The position numbers were made by a program, and so were the translations under genes. Positions 47,205 through 59,383 of a stretch of DNA of 64,000 nucleotides are shown in pieces; position 1 is the stretch's first letter; the number at the start of each line of letters is the position of its first letter. Location of the stretch: contig JAOBSW010000822.1 in assembly GCA_026214975.1 (NCBI GenBank), positions 45,114 to 109,113 on the forward strand, read 5' to 3'. The notes beneath the pieces are model-generated. The model ran no database searches. It saw only the letters and a list, made by a program, of their open reading frames with translations, and was not told the DNA's origin. Origin of the DNA: Gentiana macrophylla (lineage: Eukaryota > Streptophyta > Magnoliopsida > Gentianales > Gentianaceae).

Positions 47205-48759
47205 TGTTGTAGATATAGATATAAAGGGTGTGCTCTAAAATAATTAATCCACTTGCCTTTCGTGCAAGTGGGAGATTGTTAGGTGTAGTGCCCAAAAGAC
47301 AATTATATAATTGTTTTAGGACAGAATTAATAATTCATCTTATTATATACATGTATGCTTATAATTAAGACACTACTGAAAACCCTAAGTACCTCGTTTA
47401 TGTAATCACATAACTCAGTCCGTAGTGAGATGAATTAGATAAAATTAAATAACTTAGTCCGTAGCGTTTATTAATCTGAGTACGGGTCTCATGATTAATT
47501 TGCTAATAATGCGCCCAGAACACTTTAGGTGTGTGATCTTATCCGGATTTATCGGTAATAGGAGGTACTGATGGGGCATTTATATATGATGATAATCATA
47601 TAGAAATTTGGACCGATTTGATTTGAGTTCTCGATATAATTCCGTAATCGAGAAGTCTTTTGAATCACAATATGATCATATATGGATTAATCTTAATCTG
47701 AGGTGATCTGAGACAACTGCTTAGACTAGGGTAGAGTTTGATGTGTTAGTAAGGATTATATCGGTGGACGCTTTCGACTCATAGTTGAGTGTAAGTCATC
47801 TATATTCGCGAGTTTAGTTTTGGGTTTATGGTGGTGTAATCCCGGAATTAATAGATTGAATATTATTGTTCGGTCGGCGAATAATTTTATTTAATTTATT
47901 GTAGACTCTTGAATATGGGTCCATGGTCCCGAGTGGCTCTAATATAGCATATAGGTTTTCTCATCGTTTCACCTCAATTAATATTAAATGGTTGGATTGG
48001 ACTGTTTAATAGATATGTGGATTAATTGTTTAGTTGGACTAGATAATTAAATACACGGAAAAGATATTTTTCGTGGACTAGGCCCAAATATGTGTAAAAT
48101 GCGTGTGGACCTATTTTAATAGGGTGGGGCGCATTTTTGGATTAAATAGTTAGAAAGAAATTAGTTTTCTTGGATAATTATTTAATGTGTGATTTATCTT
48201 TTATTTGTTAATTGATAATTCATGGAATATTAGATAATAATATGATTTATCCTAATTTGTTTGGGATAATTATTTTATTTATCTTTTATTTAAATTAAGG
48301 ATTAATCTAATAATTATCTCTTAATTATTAAATCCTTGGAGGACAAGGATTACTCTCCTATATAAAGAGAGTTCTCCCAAGCCTTTGATATACACATAAT
48401 TTCGACACAAAAGTGCAAGTGCATGGCTTGGAGATTTCGGCCATTGTACTTCGGGTTACGAGTTGGATAATCCTCGGGATTATTCCGGTAGCATATCGAG
48501 GAGGTCAAGCGGCTTGAAACACCATCCACTTGGTGTTGCTTGGAGATACATATCGGAAGACGGTGGCTTCTCAATTATTGGATCTTAGATCTCGGATTGT
48601 TCTTGGTGTTTATTCACAATAAACAGGTAAGCAATCTAAACCCCCTCGTAGGTTTAGATTTATTGTATTTATGTATTTTGGTTGTTAGATCTAGATCTTG
48701 TACTTTCCGCTGCGTAATCGGGTGGATCTATGATCCATCCGGCGATATTACATCCTACA
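47205..48759 (+). repeat. 3' LTR of element B (1555 bp)
   Basis: It starts TGTTGTAGATATAG after the purine tract agcaagtgggagaa (47191-47204). Compared with the 5' LTR it lacks about 300 bp between gttagtaaggat and tatatcggtgg near 47755. It ends CATCCTACA before the duplication ggaaa. Confidence 0.92.
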
Positions 48760-48764
48760 GGAAA

Positions 48765-49067
48765 TTCGTAAGTCCTAACATATTAGGAATATAAAATTCA
48801 TGGTGAATTTTGATTGTGTAGTGTCTACACAAAGATTTTATAAATCCGAGAAATTGGAAAGTCGTGAATAAGTGACACTAGTTAGACTGTATTTGGATTC
48901 GATAAACTAGTGGGAGCTTTAAATTTGTGATTTATTGTTTTTCGATTTGGTGAGAAATGCATAAGTCCTAATATATTAGGATTATAAAATTCTTGGTGAA
49001 TTTTAATTGTGTAGCGTCTACACAAAGAATTTATAAATCCATAAAATTGGAAAATCGTGAATATAGT
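48765..49067 (+). repeat. Tandem units of about 190 bp in element C
   Basis: Two units here (from 48770 and 48962) begin taagtcctaa.atattagg. Each has a small hairpin with 8-base arms (48814-48832 and 49007-49025). The first also has the large hairpin at 48878-48910. Parts of further units lie before B (39190-39391) and after F (53093-53180), so C carried at least three. Confidence 0.75.
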
Positions 49068-49702
49068 TGATGTGCCTAAATCATACTTCGGTTCACGGAT
49101 CCTTATTCGGGTCTGACCGGCCACCTACATTAGTGGATAAGCCCACCGGCCATTACAGCCCGCGAGCTCGCAAGTCAAATTAGAGCCGTGAGCCTTCGGA
49201 TCAGTTCCAAGCCCTCAACCTTTATGCGACGACAAAATAGATTAGGGGGCCGACACGTGATCTCATTCGATAAACGGGTCCGCCGGCGACCTCGATCATA
49301 ACATTTAGAGGAAGATCTACCTCAAGTCCAGCGAGACAATGATATAAGAGATACAAAGATCGGAAAGGCCATCAAGACCGCGACCTATCGGCTCCACTGC
49401 GAGTCCGTTACTATAGATGAATATCTATTATACTGTATGTCCTCGATTGTACATAAACCGACTTTAGTCGGTGGCTCCCCTATAAATAGGGGAGCCATGT
49501 AACCCATTTAAGGGAGGATCATAATCTATAAAATAGATGGAAAAGCCAAATTGCCCCGTCCTCTTCTCTTAAAAAGCACCACCGCCGGAATCCATGGCCG
49601 CCACCGGGCACCACCGGCTAACACCACATTAATACACTTTTATAGCCAGATATCCTACATATAAACACCGCTAAAACAACCGTGATGATTTCGACGTCAT
49701 CA
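49068..49702 (+). repeat. 5' LTR of element F (635 bp)
   Basis: It starts TGATGTGCCTAAATC and ends GACGTCATCA. A TATAAATAGG box lies near 49481-49490, followed by an in-LTR leader. It matches 52455-53087 with few differences. Confidence 0.93.
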
Positions 49703-50078
49703 GTTGGCTCTGTTACCAGGAAACATCAGTTTTCCAACTTCCTAGCGAGGAAACTACCCTAGAAAGTTTACATACGGCGGAGAGGTTGATCATCATCTTC
49801 ATCATCCACTCAAACCAACAGAGTTCTCGCCCAGAGAAGAGATCACCCAGTTTGCATCATACCAAATGAGAAATCGGTATCGCCGACCGGAGTTCGCCTG
49901 AGCTACCACCATCCGAAAGGATCTCCCACCAACTCTCAGAGGGCAGCAAAACAACTAACAACCCTCCAAAGCACTCCAGCAGAAATCAGAGAGAGTACAA
50001 AGCAGTTAAACCTGTCAGACAGAGTAGTTCACCAGCCAAGAGTAGGTTGTCAGAGTTGGTAATAATCAGTGAAATGAC

Positions 50079-50362
50079 CCCAGTCGGCTAGCTCTAAGTC
50101 CGACCTCATCGGCAAGCTCTAAGCCCGACACCAGTCGGCTAGCTCTAAGCCCGACACCAGTCGGCTAGCTCTAAGTCCGACCTCATCGGGAAGCTCTATG
50201 CCCGACACAAGTCGGCTAGCTCTAAGTCTGACCTCATCGGCAAGCTCTAAGCCCGACACCAGTCGGCTAGCTCTAAGTCCGACCTCATCGGCAAGCTCTA
50301 AGAGGGACACCAGTCGGCTAGCTCTAAGTACGACCTCATCGGCAAGCTCTAAGCTCGACCTC
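50079..50362 (+). repeat. Tandem array 1 in F (about 52 bp unit)
   Basis: The unit has two similar halves built on gctctaag(c/t)ccgac and (a)tcggcnagctc. About five and a half units follow one another. Open frames through it are repeat artefacts. Confidence 0.9.
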
Positions 50363-50399
50363 AACATTTGTTTCAGACAAGTTACACGAGATCCCGATC

Positions 50400-50785
50400 T
50401 TGTCCAAAACAAGGGGGGCCACGGGAAATTCTTTTTTCGAGCTTATACTTTGGTTCAGAATTTGTTCCCAGCAAGCTCGTTACGTCATAGCTCCGATCTT
50501 ACTCAACACAAGGGGGCCGCATACTGGGTATTTTTTGATTCAGTTATCGAGCCGCCAAAAACAAAGGGGGCCGGAAGTGGAAATTTTCAAACAGACGGGA
50601 ATGACCCGAAGTGACATTTATTTCAACCAAGCCTGCAATGACCTTGCTTAAAACAAGGGGGCCACACATCGGATTTTTCGATTCAATCATCGACCTCAAC
50701 CGACACAAGTAAGGCTTTTAGCTCAATTATTTTTAGCAAGTTCGATGCTTTAATTTCCTCGACCTCGCCAAAAACAAGGGGGCCC
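50400..50785 (+). repeat. Irregular repeat 2 in F (aaaacaagggggcc)
   Basis: The word aaaacaagggggcc or a close form occurs near 50406, 50505, 50558, 50649 and 50770 at spacings of roughly 50-120 bases. Similar cgagc and gattc words lie between. Confidence 0.75.
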
Positions 50786-50904
50786 TATATATATACATAT
50801 AAGATACGTCGGACCCAAAAAGCGGACTTGAAAAATGTGAAATATTTCAAGCAAAAATAAAGGTGCGAGATACTTTGGGAAAATCATTACCAATAAACAA
50901 ATAT

Positions 50905-51075
50905 TTATTACAAGCTCCGTATCAACGAGCTCATTTATTACAAGCTCTGTATCAGCGAGCTCATTTATTACATGCTCTGTATCAGCAAGCTCATTTATTA
51001 CAAGCTCCATATCAGCGAGCTCATTTATTACAAGCTCCATATCAGCGAGTTCATTTTATTACGAGCTCTGTTACA
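50905..51075 (+). repeat. Tandem array 3 in F (30 bp unit)
   Basis: The unit agctcatttattacaagctc plus cgtatcagcg is repeated about five times with few changes. Confidence 0.9.
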
Positions 51076-51153
51076 AGCTCGCCATCAACATGGGATTTCT
51101 CTTCACCAACAATAGGTCCGTCCGCTTAATAGCGCAGCACAAGCAGGCTATAA

Positions 51154-51600
51154 GCCAATCACTTCGAGGAAAGATGCTTGAATAGCGCGGTCCTTAGTGA
51201 ATAAGTCGCTTCAGACGACAATGTCCCATAAACCCAAAATCACTTCGAGGCAAGACGCTTGAATAGCGCGGTCCTTAGTGAATAAGTCGCTTCAGACGAC
51301 AAGGTCGCCATAGACCCAAAATCACTTCGAGGCAAGACGCTTGAATAGCACGGTCCTTAGTGAATAAGTCGCTTCAGACGACAAGGTCGCCATAGACCCA
51401 AAATCACTTCGAGGCAAGACACTTGAATAGCGCGGTCCTTAGTGAATAAGTTGCTTCATACGACAAGGTCGCCATAAACCCAAAATCACTTCGAGGAAAG
51501 ACGCTTGAATAGCGCGGTCCTTAGTGAACAAGTCGCTTTGAGGCCGCCCGCTTGAATAGCATGGTCCTAAGTGGACAAGTCGCATAAGGAGACAAGGTCG
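51154..51600 (+). repeat. Tandem array 4 in F (about 82 bp unit)
   Basis: The word aatcacttcgagg recurs at about 82-base spacing for five units. Each unit also carries gcgcggtccttagtga and gtcgcttcagacgac. The last unit is diverged. Confidence 0.9.
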
Positions 51601-51654
51601 CTCAAGACCCTATAAGTCCGTTCCGCTTAATAGCACGGCACAAACAGGCTATCA

Positions 51655-52205
51655 ATGCCAAGACTAAGGCTTCACATGTTTTATAAGTCCGACCTCTAGG
51701 TCGGCATCATATTTGGGAACTCGCCCTTGAGCGAGCATTTTATAAGACTGACCTCAGCTCGGCATCATATTTTGGAACTCGCCCTCGAGCGAGCATTTTA
51801 TAAGCCCGATCCAGCTCGGCATCATATTTAGGAACTCGCCCTTGAGCAAGCATTTTATAAGCCCGACCTCAGCTCGGCATCATATTTTGGAACTCGCCCT
51901 CGAGCGAGTATTTTATAAGCCTGTCTCCAGCTCGGCATCATATTTGGGAACTCACCCTCGAGCGAGCATTTTATAAGCTCGACTCCAGCTCGGCATCATA
52001 TTTGGAAACTCGCCCTTGAGCGAGCATTTTATAAGTCTGACTCCAGTTCGGCATCATATTTGGGAACTCACCCTCGAGCGAGCATTTTATAAGTCTGACC
52101 TCTAGGTCGGCATCATATTTGGGAATTTGCCCTCGAGCGAACTTTTTACAAGACCGACCTCTAGGTCGGAATCTTATTTTGGAGCTCGTCTTCAGGCGAG
52201 CCCTC
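51655..52205 (+). repeat. Tandem array 5 in F (about 59 bp unit)
   Basis: Eight to nine units contain ctcggcatcatatttgg, ctcgccctcgagcgagc and attttataag. The gctcgccctcgagcgagc core is nearly self-complementary. Confidence 0.9.
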
Positions 52206-52454
52206 TATAAGACTAAAGGTTATCAAGCCATCAAAGGCTAAGTCAATTTACGACGTACTAGCCACAAGCAAAGTCGATCAATAACACACGCAATGAAAAA
52301 ACCTACTCTGACTACGGCACTTAGGCAAGGCTAATAGGCGATCCGCCGCAACAGCGAGCCATCACAGTATTTCAAGGCAACAAATCCGCAAACAAACTAT
52401 TACTCCCCACCTAACATTTAGAGAAAATGATTAAGGCACGGAGTAGAGGGCCAT

Positions 52455-53087
52455 TGATGTGCCTAAATCATACTTCGGTTCACGGATCCTTATTCGGGTC
52501 TGACAGGCCACCGACATTAGTGGATAAGGCAACTGGCCATTATAGCCCACGAGCTCGCAAGCCAAATTAGAGCCGCGAGCCTTCGGATCAGTTCCAAGCC
52601 CTCAACCTTTATGCGACGACAAAAGAGATTAGAGGGCCGACACGCGATCTCATTCGATAAACGGGTCCGCATGTGACCTCGATCATAACATTTAGAGGAA
52701 GAGCTACCTCAAGTCCAGCGAGACAATGATATAAGAGATACAACGGTCGGCAAGGCCATCGGGACCGCGACCTATCGGCTCCACTGCGAGTCCGTTACTG
52801 TCGATAAATATGTATTATATTGTGTGTCCTGGATCGTAATAAACCGACTTCAGTCGGTGGCCCCCCTATAAATAAGGGAGCCATGTAACCCATTTAAGGG
52901 AGGATCATAATCTATAAAATAGATGGCAAAGCCAAATTGCCCCGTCCTCTTCTCTTAAAAAGCACCACTGCCGGAATCCATGGCCACCACCGGGCACCAC
53001 CGCTAACACCACATTAATACACTTTTATAGCCAGATATCATACATATAAACACCGCTAAAACAACCGTGATGATTTTGACATCATCA
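52455..53087 (+). repeat. 3' LTR of element F (633 bp)
   Basis: It follows the purine-rich tract ggagtagagggccat and ends GACATCATCA at the duplication atagt. Confidence 0.93.
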
Positions 53088-55934
53088 ATAGTGACACTAG
53101 TTAGACGGTATTTGGAACCGATAAACTAGTGGGAGGATTAAATTAAATATTCATGATCTATTGTTTTTGGATTGTTAGAAAATTCTAAAAACCTAATAAG
53201 ACAACCTATTTTTCGAAATAATGAGTGAGAGCAGGGATGGTGACAACCGACCCCACGACCTCTATTGTTGACACAAGCATGTGAGAGAAGGGTGACGCCT
53301 CGAGCCGCTTTGATTACGGCCCCCTACGGATGGCCTTTACCCTATTAAAATTCAAGGCTTGGTATCCAAAAGGATAGGATTCTGGGTACTCGTTGAGTCA
53401 CCGACCGACCCTACGACGGTATACTAGGGGCGTACTTTGAGGTCTGAAACAATAGGTCACACTCACAAGGATATTTTTGGAAATATCTTGGCTGAAAAAG
53501 GAAGGTAATTAACAATTGAATGGAGATGTCTGATTCTTAATTGTTTAATCTTTGAGAGAGATTGTCTCAATTTAACCGTCATTGTGCTGATACCGACTCT
53601 GCGGCGGTAGTATGATGTGAGGTTAAATCCTTGGAATGGTAGAATAAACTGCATGCATGACATCACGTTTATAATTCCTAAAATCATTATTTGTTGTGGT
53701 GTATTATTTGATTTATATTTCTGTCGTGATTTATTTTCTACAACTGCATATTATCTCATGGTATCTAAACTGCTAAACATGATAAATTGACTGTTGATGA
53801 CTTCGTAAAAGTGAAAAAGTAACAAGAACGTTGAATCCAACAATCGAGAATGCAAATTAATTCTTCGGAAGAGGATGTCCCTCTTTAGCCTCCAAACTTA
53901 AGTGACACTGATGTGATTGCGGTCACTCGTGTTGAGCGAGAGACAAAACAAAATTAGTTCAAAGATGACGAGAATGATTTGGTATCAATCTCACCAGACA
54001 CCCCACAGTTTACGAGTAGTGTCTACTCTTATAAACTGCTAGTTCAAGGCCATTTCCTTTAAAGAAACCCAAGAATGGGAAGGTAAATGTCTACAAGCGT
54101 AAGTCATCTAAACTAAATAAGTTAAAGGATAAACCGAAATATTAATAAAAGAAAGTAAAGGATAAGGAAAGTGATTACGGATCACTAACCTATGATTCCT
54201 AATATACTTTCTTAACCGAGTGATTTGACTCAGAAGCTAAAGTTCTTTTGTAAGAACAAGGTAGCTGGGCATTCATGATGAAAAGTAGACAACGGGCAGT
54301 TATTTCAGCTGAGATAGTGGGAGTGATATAAGGAAATACATTTCGGATTTTAATCCTTGAATATCAAAAAAAAAATATAATTTTTGTTTTCAGATTCGTT
54401 GGAAGAAATGGATTCACTTTCACATCGAAAATATACTTACCTTAAAGAGAGTGAATATGACATTTGTATACGATTCTGATACTCGGACTTTTGTCTGATA
54501 AAGTCAAAACCACTAAATAATGCTGAAAAGGTATATGTAACACATCATAAACTATTAAGACAAATGGTTTCCGTATTTAGATAAACGATTCTTCAGCATC
54601 TATTTATTAATGCATATATCCTAGAGATAAGATCTGAAGACTGGCTAAGGGTGGTTTCTAACTCCCAGTCTAAGAACAATATCTCAAAGGAAAAATGACT
54701 AAGTAAGCTTTCAATTAGGAAAGGTTAATAGAGCTAAAGAAGTATCATAGCTTGTTCATATTGACCTTCGGGGTCTTATGAAGGATACAAGCTAGTGGGA
54801 GCTTTCGAGTAATAGACCTTCTTTGTCTAATGACTACTCAAAACGCCGATTAGTTTATCTAAATATTTGGAGGAATCTCTGATGTCACCAGAGAAGAGAG
54901 TATTCCATGCTCGGATATAGGCTATAGCATAGTATTTGGGGCGATGCTCGGCCTACCTCGGAGTGAAATGATTTCACTGAAAGGATAAACCATAGATTGT
55001 CTTGTATAGTTATTGATATGCTACAATACCACGCTTAACTCAATTAAGATATTGGTTGTAAAATAATGGTTTACATTATTAAGTAATACTGAGAAGTCTA
55101 CCTAGAAGATGATTTTGAATTTGTGGATAAAGAGTGAAGTGCATTTACTCCACTTCCGCAAATAGAGGCATTTAGCACTAGTGCTTGAAGGTAGGACTGA
55201 AGATTTATATACACGTTCAGATGGTGACTGTTCGTGAAATATCTTGATACAATGAGTAAAAGTTGGTTATAAGATTCTTAAGATCGGATAGTGACGGCTA
55301 CACTCTTATATCCTTTCCAAAAAGAATGTTTAAATAACAACCATAGACCTTGAAGTACAATTACTCAAGGAGTTACTATCTGATTTAATCAGACCACATC
55401 CAACATTGGTCGTTGGGGGATAACACTGATAATACTACTGAACCAGATCAGAATATCAATCCATCCAAATGCAGTGGGAGTATGGTTTATTCATTGACTC
55501 GCTGTAATTATGCAGACTTTACAATCTGCTGGGGGTGATTGATAACCTATGGTCTTCTGCAAGAACTGTATATGATTATGATAAAATAAGGTTGGTTTAA
55601 AGCCATATACCTCTAATGTAGTTTTGGTACTCCAGTTCTGTTCACACTCTTGTAGAACCACCTGAGTGTCTCAGGCCCAGTGTGAGAAATTGGATCTACA
55701 TGAAAAGAGTCGAATGAATGAGAAAGTTTATCTTTCTAATTAAAGCCAAGTGGTTTTGGGGGTAACTCCTTGAGATGTAGACAGTTAAACAGGGGTGATG
55801 CCCTGAAACTTTCTCACCACTCAGCCTTGCTTGACTCTATGAAAAGCAGAAAGATTAACAGGGTGATGCCCTGAAACTTTCTTTCCGTACAATGGAGCTT
55901 AGATTCATTTGGAACGGAAGGGTTTTAGCTTAAA
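53088..55934 (+). other. Interior of element C after F, non-coding
   Basis: No supported gene. The large hairpin (53097-53129) is followed by the block shared with A and B (53225-53450), then sequence colinear with A 9450-11460. Short words aggggtgatgccctg occur near 55791 and 55858. Confidence 0.6.
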
Positions 55935-56745
55935 GCCAATGGCAGATTGACTGCCTATGCTTATATCCATTGATGGATTAAAGCAAACCTCTGGGTCATT
56001 AAAAGTCACATGTTTTGGAATGTGTGTGCTTGACCAGAATATTGATGAGTCTTTTGTAGATTGGAGAATCAATATTGGTAAAGTAGTAGACGTTAGTGTT
56101 TATAAAGATTACACTACAACGGTTGGGAACAACTTGAGTGTGTTATCTGAAGTCAAGAACTGACGAGCCAAAGCTTCTCTGAATCGGAGAAGTGGACTAT
56201 ATTCTTAGAATCGATTCGGTCGAATTCATGAGAACAAGTTGTTGGCCGTATCCCATCCATTTTATCGGTTAAGATAAAAATGCATATTAGTATGCTATTC
56301 AACGTGAGGTTTCCTACCCAACCCCTCACGGAATAATTCTCTCAATCTTCGGATATAGAGAAAATGGGATAAATTCTCTTTTGGATAGAGAATGTCAGAT
56401 TATTAAAAGTCAATTGTAATCGAATCATAGATTCGAGTATTGATAGCAGTATAGTGCATCCTCAAGTATCTTTAGAGAACGAGGAATCATATGCTTATGT
56501 ATTCGGGTACAAACCTGAGTATTGTTGACTACACTGATTCTAATTTTTGTCGGATTAAATATGATCGTAAGTCGATCTCAGGCTCAGTGTTTACTCATTG
56601 TAATGGAGCTATAGTCTGGAGCAATCCAGCACTGCCAGTTTGACTCTGTTAGTCGAATACATAGCATATTTCGGAGCAGCTAAAAAGGCAGTGTGGCTTG
56701 AGAAGTTCTTTGTTGGATCAGGAACTGATTCCAGGTCTCGATGAG
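55935..56745 (+). pseudogene. Decayed RT-RNase H remnant of element C
   Basis: Copia RT order is followed through SIDGLKQTSGSLKV, LDQNIDESFVDW, and YKDYTTTVGNNLSVLSEVK, where functional enzymes have Y-V-D-D. At 56640-56740 an RNase H block EYIAYFGAAKKAVWLEKFF can be read across a frame change. It is the best preserved of the three remnants (A, B, C) but has stops and shifts throughout. Confidence 0.72.
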
Positions 56746-56976
56746 CCGATATCAATTTAAGGTAAAAACAGTTGAGAGGTAGCTCATGCAAATGATCTTC
56801 GCAGGCACAAAAGGTCAAAATCATATTGAGATAAAGTAAAGAGGGGACGTTTTGGTCCTAAAGATCGCCTCGAGCCGACAACCTAGATGATCAGTTTACC
56901 AAGTCGTGTGGCATCTAATGTCACTGATAAGCGCTTGGCGGGTATAAAATTGGGAGATATGTCCCATCTGCTTTAG

Positions 56977-57124
56977 AGCAAGTGGGAGAATGTTGTGGAT
57001 AGATAGAATAAGGGTGTGGTGCTCTAAAAAAATCATTGCTTGTCTTTAAGGGCAAGTGGGAGATTGTTAGATGTAGAGTGCCCGAAAGACAATTGTTACT
57101 TGTCCTTACGGGCAAGTGGGAGAT
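56977..57124 (+). promoter_or_regulatory. Three tandem polypurine tracts before the 3' LTR of C
   Basis: The tract caagtgggaga occurs at 56979-56989, 57053-57063 and 57113-57123, each followed by TGTT. The LTR of C starts after the third, as shown by its 5' end at 25616. The segment after the second tract also repeats the first bases of an LTR (tgcccgaaagacaatt). Confidence 0.85.
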
Positions 57125-58889
57125 TGTTGGAAAGTAACGCCCGAAAGACAATTTATGTTATTGTTTTTATAATTAATAAATGACAGATTTATTCTCATCT
57201 TATTATTTGCTTTGTGCTTATAAGAAATACACTGCTGAAAACCCCAAGTCGTATCATATGTAGCCATATAACTTAGTGTGTGTCACACATGAAGATTAAG
57301 TTTATGGTGATACACTTGAAATGTTAGTCCGTGGTGAACTTAATCAATGTTTGGGGTCAATTGATTAAACCACCATTAATGCACCCAGAACACTTTATGG
57401 TGTGACCGTCTTATCCGGACCTTCGACATTGGTTGTCTAAGTGGGGCATTTATATATGATGAGAGTCATATAGGACTGGACCGATTTAATCTATGTTTCT
57501 CAAATAATTCTGTGATTGAGAAATCTTATTAAATAACAAGATGATCATATAAGGATTGACCTTAATCTGAAGTGATTCTGAGACTCTACTTGTTTCGAGG
57601 ATAGGGTTTGATGTGTTCGTTAAGGATCGCTAAGAGGCGCGGTCGAATCACTTTCACATTGGCACTATTGCGGAATGAGTGAAGTGTGTGTTTCTGAGAT
57701 ATGGAATCCATTCCTTCTGCGGGAAGTAGAAAGACAATCCCCATATTTGTTAATCTGAAAGCGATCGATCCGTGGAGTTCGTATTGGTTATGAACTAATT
57801 GATCACTAGTGGGCTAATGGTAAATAAGGATAAGATGTATTGAAGAGGGTTTACGGAAATAATCCCGCTTCATTACGGATAGTCTATAGAGGTTAGTTTA
57901 TATGTAATGATTATATCAATGGACACTTATCGACTCGACTCGGCGTTTTGAGAATAAGTTATATCTATAATCGATAGAGTTCGATTTGGATTTATGGTGG
58001 CATAATTTCGGAATTAATAGGTTGAGTAGAAATATTACATTCGATGAATATTTTATTTAATTTATTGTAGCTCACTTGGTTATGAGTCCATGGTCCCGGG
58101 TTGGCTCTAACATGCGAGTGTTTTCTCTTTTTATGGAACCTCAAAAATAAATTAAATAGTTGGTCTATTTAATGAATATGCAATATTATTTATTCGGTAA
58201 ATAATATGTAAAATAGAAAAGACATTTTCTATTAAAAATAATGACATATGTGGCGCCCCATGTGGATAAACTGGGTGAAGAAATTTTCTTAGATTATCTC
58301 ATATGTGTAATTAATTAATTATCTATTTGTTGGATAATTAATGGAAAAGAGATAAAGAGATTGATTTTTTGGGAATTATCTCTTATCTTTTGGCAAATAT
58401 CTTTTCCTTGTGGGAATAGGTAATTGTGGTGTGAATATGATAACTCTCTCTTGACTAGTTAATTTCCCATATAAAGAGAGTTCCTCCCAACACAATTATC
58501 ATCACAATTTGCGCCACTTATTAATTAAAAGAAGAGAAAAACTAGTTTCTTGTTCTAGTCATTAAGAGGAGAAAAACTAAGGTTTTTCTTGGGCATATTC
58601 GAGGAGGTTCTACGGAAAGGATCGACGTCCACCAGTCGTTGCTAGGAGAGACAATCCGGAAGATTGTGGCTTCTCTTTCTGTCAATTTATTATTCCTCTT
58701 AAAAGGTAAATCTTCAACCTTCTCATAGTTGTATTAATTAATCATGTGAATCGAATCGTGGTAAAATCGCATGCAAATTTATTCATAGCTTCCGCCGTGC
58801 ATGATCGAGCGTCTCGATCGGTGTTGGGAATCAGATCTGACGATCCAATTATGGATCGGATCCGGATTCGGGTTTCTGTATATCCAGCA
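57125..58889 (+). repeat. 3' LTR of element C (1765 bp)
   Basis: It starts TGTTGGAAAGTAACGCCC and ends TATCCAGCA before the duplication gatgc (58890-58894). It matches the 5' LTR, which has been split by E2. Confidence 0.93.
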
Positions 58890-58894
58890 GATGC

Positions 58895-59378
58895 CATATA
58901 GACTCCGTTCCTAAGGATTTACACAATCGTCACATAGTGTGACACTTTATGATGTAAGTGGGTCGATCCTAACGTCACGCATTCTAATACCGTCACGTGC
59001 GGTCCAAGTGTCTCTACACTTTGATGGATGAGATCTATCCACGCCTTAAAGATAGAAGACATCTAATACGTGCTGAAGTGCATGCGTACTATCAATTCCC
59101 CTGTTTAATAGTACATCACCTAGAGACATTTAAGTATCAAACTTATTAAAGTGATTAGAGATCTCATCAACCATAATTGCCTATCATGGTTTCTCTATCA
59201 CAATTTAATACTAATGACGTTATCATATAACAATTCATAATTGGTTCTTTAAAAGAACAAATATATGACAACAGAAAAGCCATTTATTATATATGTATAA
59301 TCATAAATAAATAGTAGAAATGATCCGACCCAGTCGGATCCGGTCCAACCCGATTGGGTTTAGGACACTATTCCAATA
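58895..59378 (-). repeat. Solo LTR E1, second part
   Basis: This is colinear with 35571-36055 of E2 and supplies the 484 bp missing from 24154-25615. It ends CCAATA (CCAACA in E2) before the duplication gagat. Confidence 0.9.
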
Positions 59379-59383
59379 GAGAT

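Larger units (their letters stand above)
39392..48759 (+). mobile_element. Element B, complete, nested in C
   Basis: LTRs at 39392-41265 and 47205-48759 both start TGTTGTAGATAT and end CTATA/CTACA. The target duplication is ggaaa (39387-39391 and 48760-48764). The interior has no open pol gene. It carries five hairpin modules, decayed RT and a chimeric plastid insertion. The 3' LTR lacks about 300 bp near 47755, and the plastid insertion is absent from A and C. Confidence 0.92.
49068..53087 (+). mobile_element. Element F, gypsy-like and made of tandem repeats
   Basis: LTRs at 49068-49702 and 52455-53087 have TGATG...CATCA ends and are nearly identical. The duplication is atagt (49063-49067 and 53088-53092). 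After the 5' LTR comes ttggctctgttacc, similar in form to the primer sites of Ty3/gypsy elements, and a purine-rich tract precedes the 3' LTR. The 2.75-kb interior encodes nothing recognisable and is largely five kinds of tandem repeat. Confidence 0.92.
25616..58889 (+). mobile_element. Element C, family of A and B, with several nested insertions
   Basis: C starts TGTTGG at 25616 and ends CCAGCA at 58889, flanked by gatgc (25611-25615 and 58890-58894). Its 5' LTR was split 13 bases in by E2 (25629-36055), and the rest is 36061-37774. The 3' LTR is 57125-58889. The interior holds SINE-like modules, element B (39392-48759) and element F (49068-53087). Without insertions C is about 9.4 kb long. 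It has no open pol gene; decayed RT-RNase H traces lie at 55935-56745. Confidence 0.92.

Noticed and set aside
50119..50614. Open frames with repeated LELADEVGLRASRL-type residues
   Set aside because: They are translations of tandem array 1 in element F. Both strands are open because the unit length suits it, and there is no conserved start or domain.
51154..52205. CRISPR-like regular spacing of repeats
   Set aside because: The units are plain tandem repeats without unique spacers, inside an LTR element of a plant genome.
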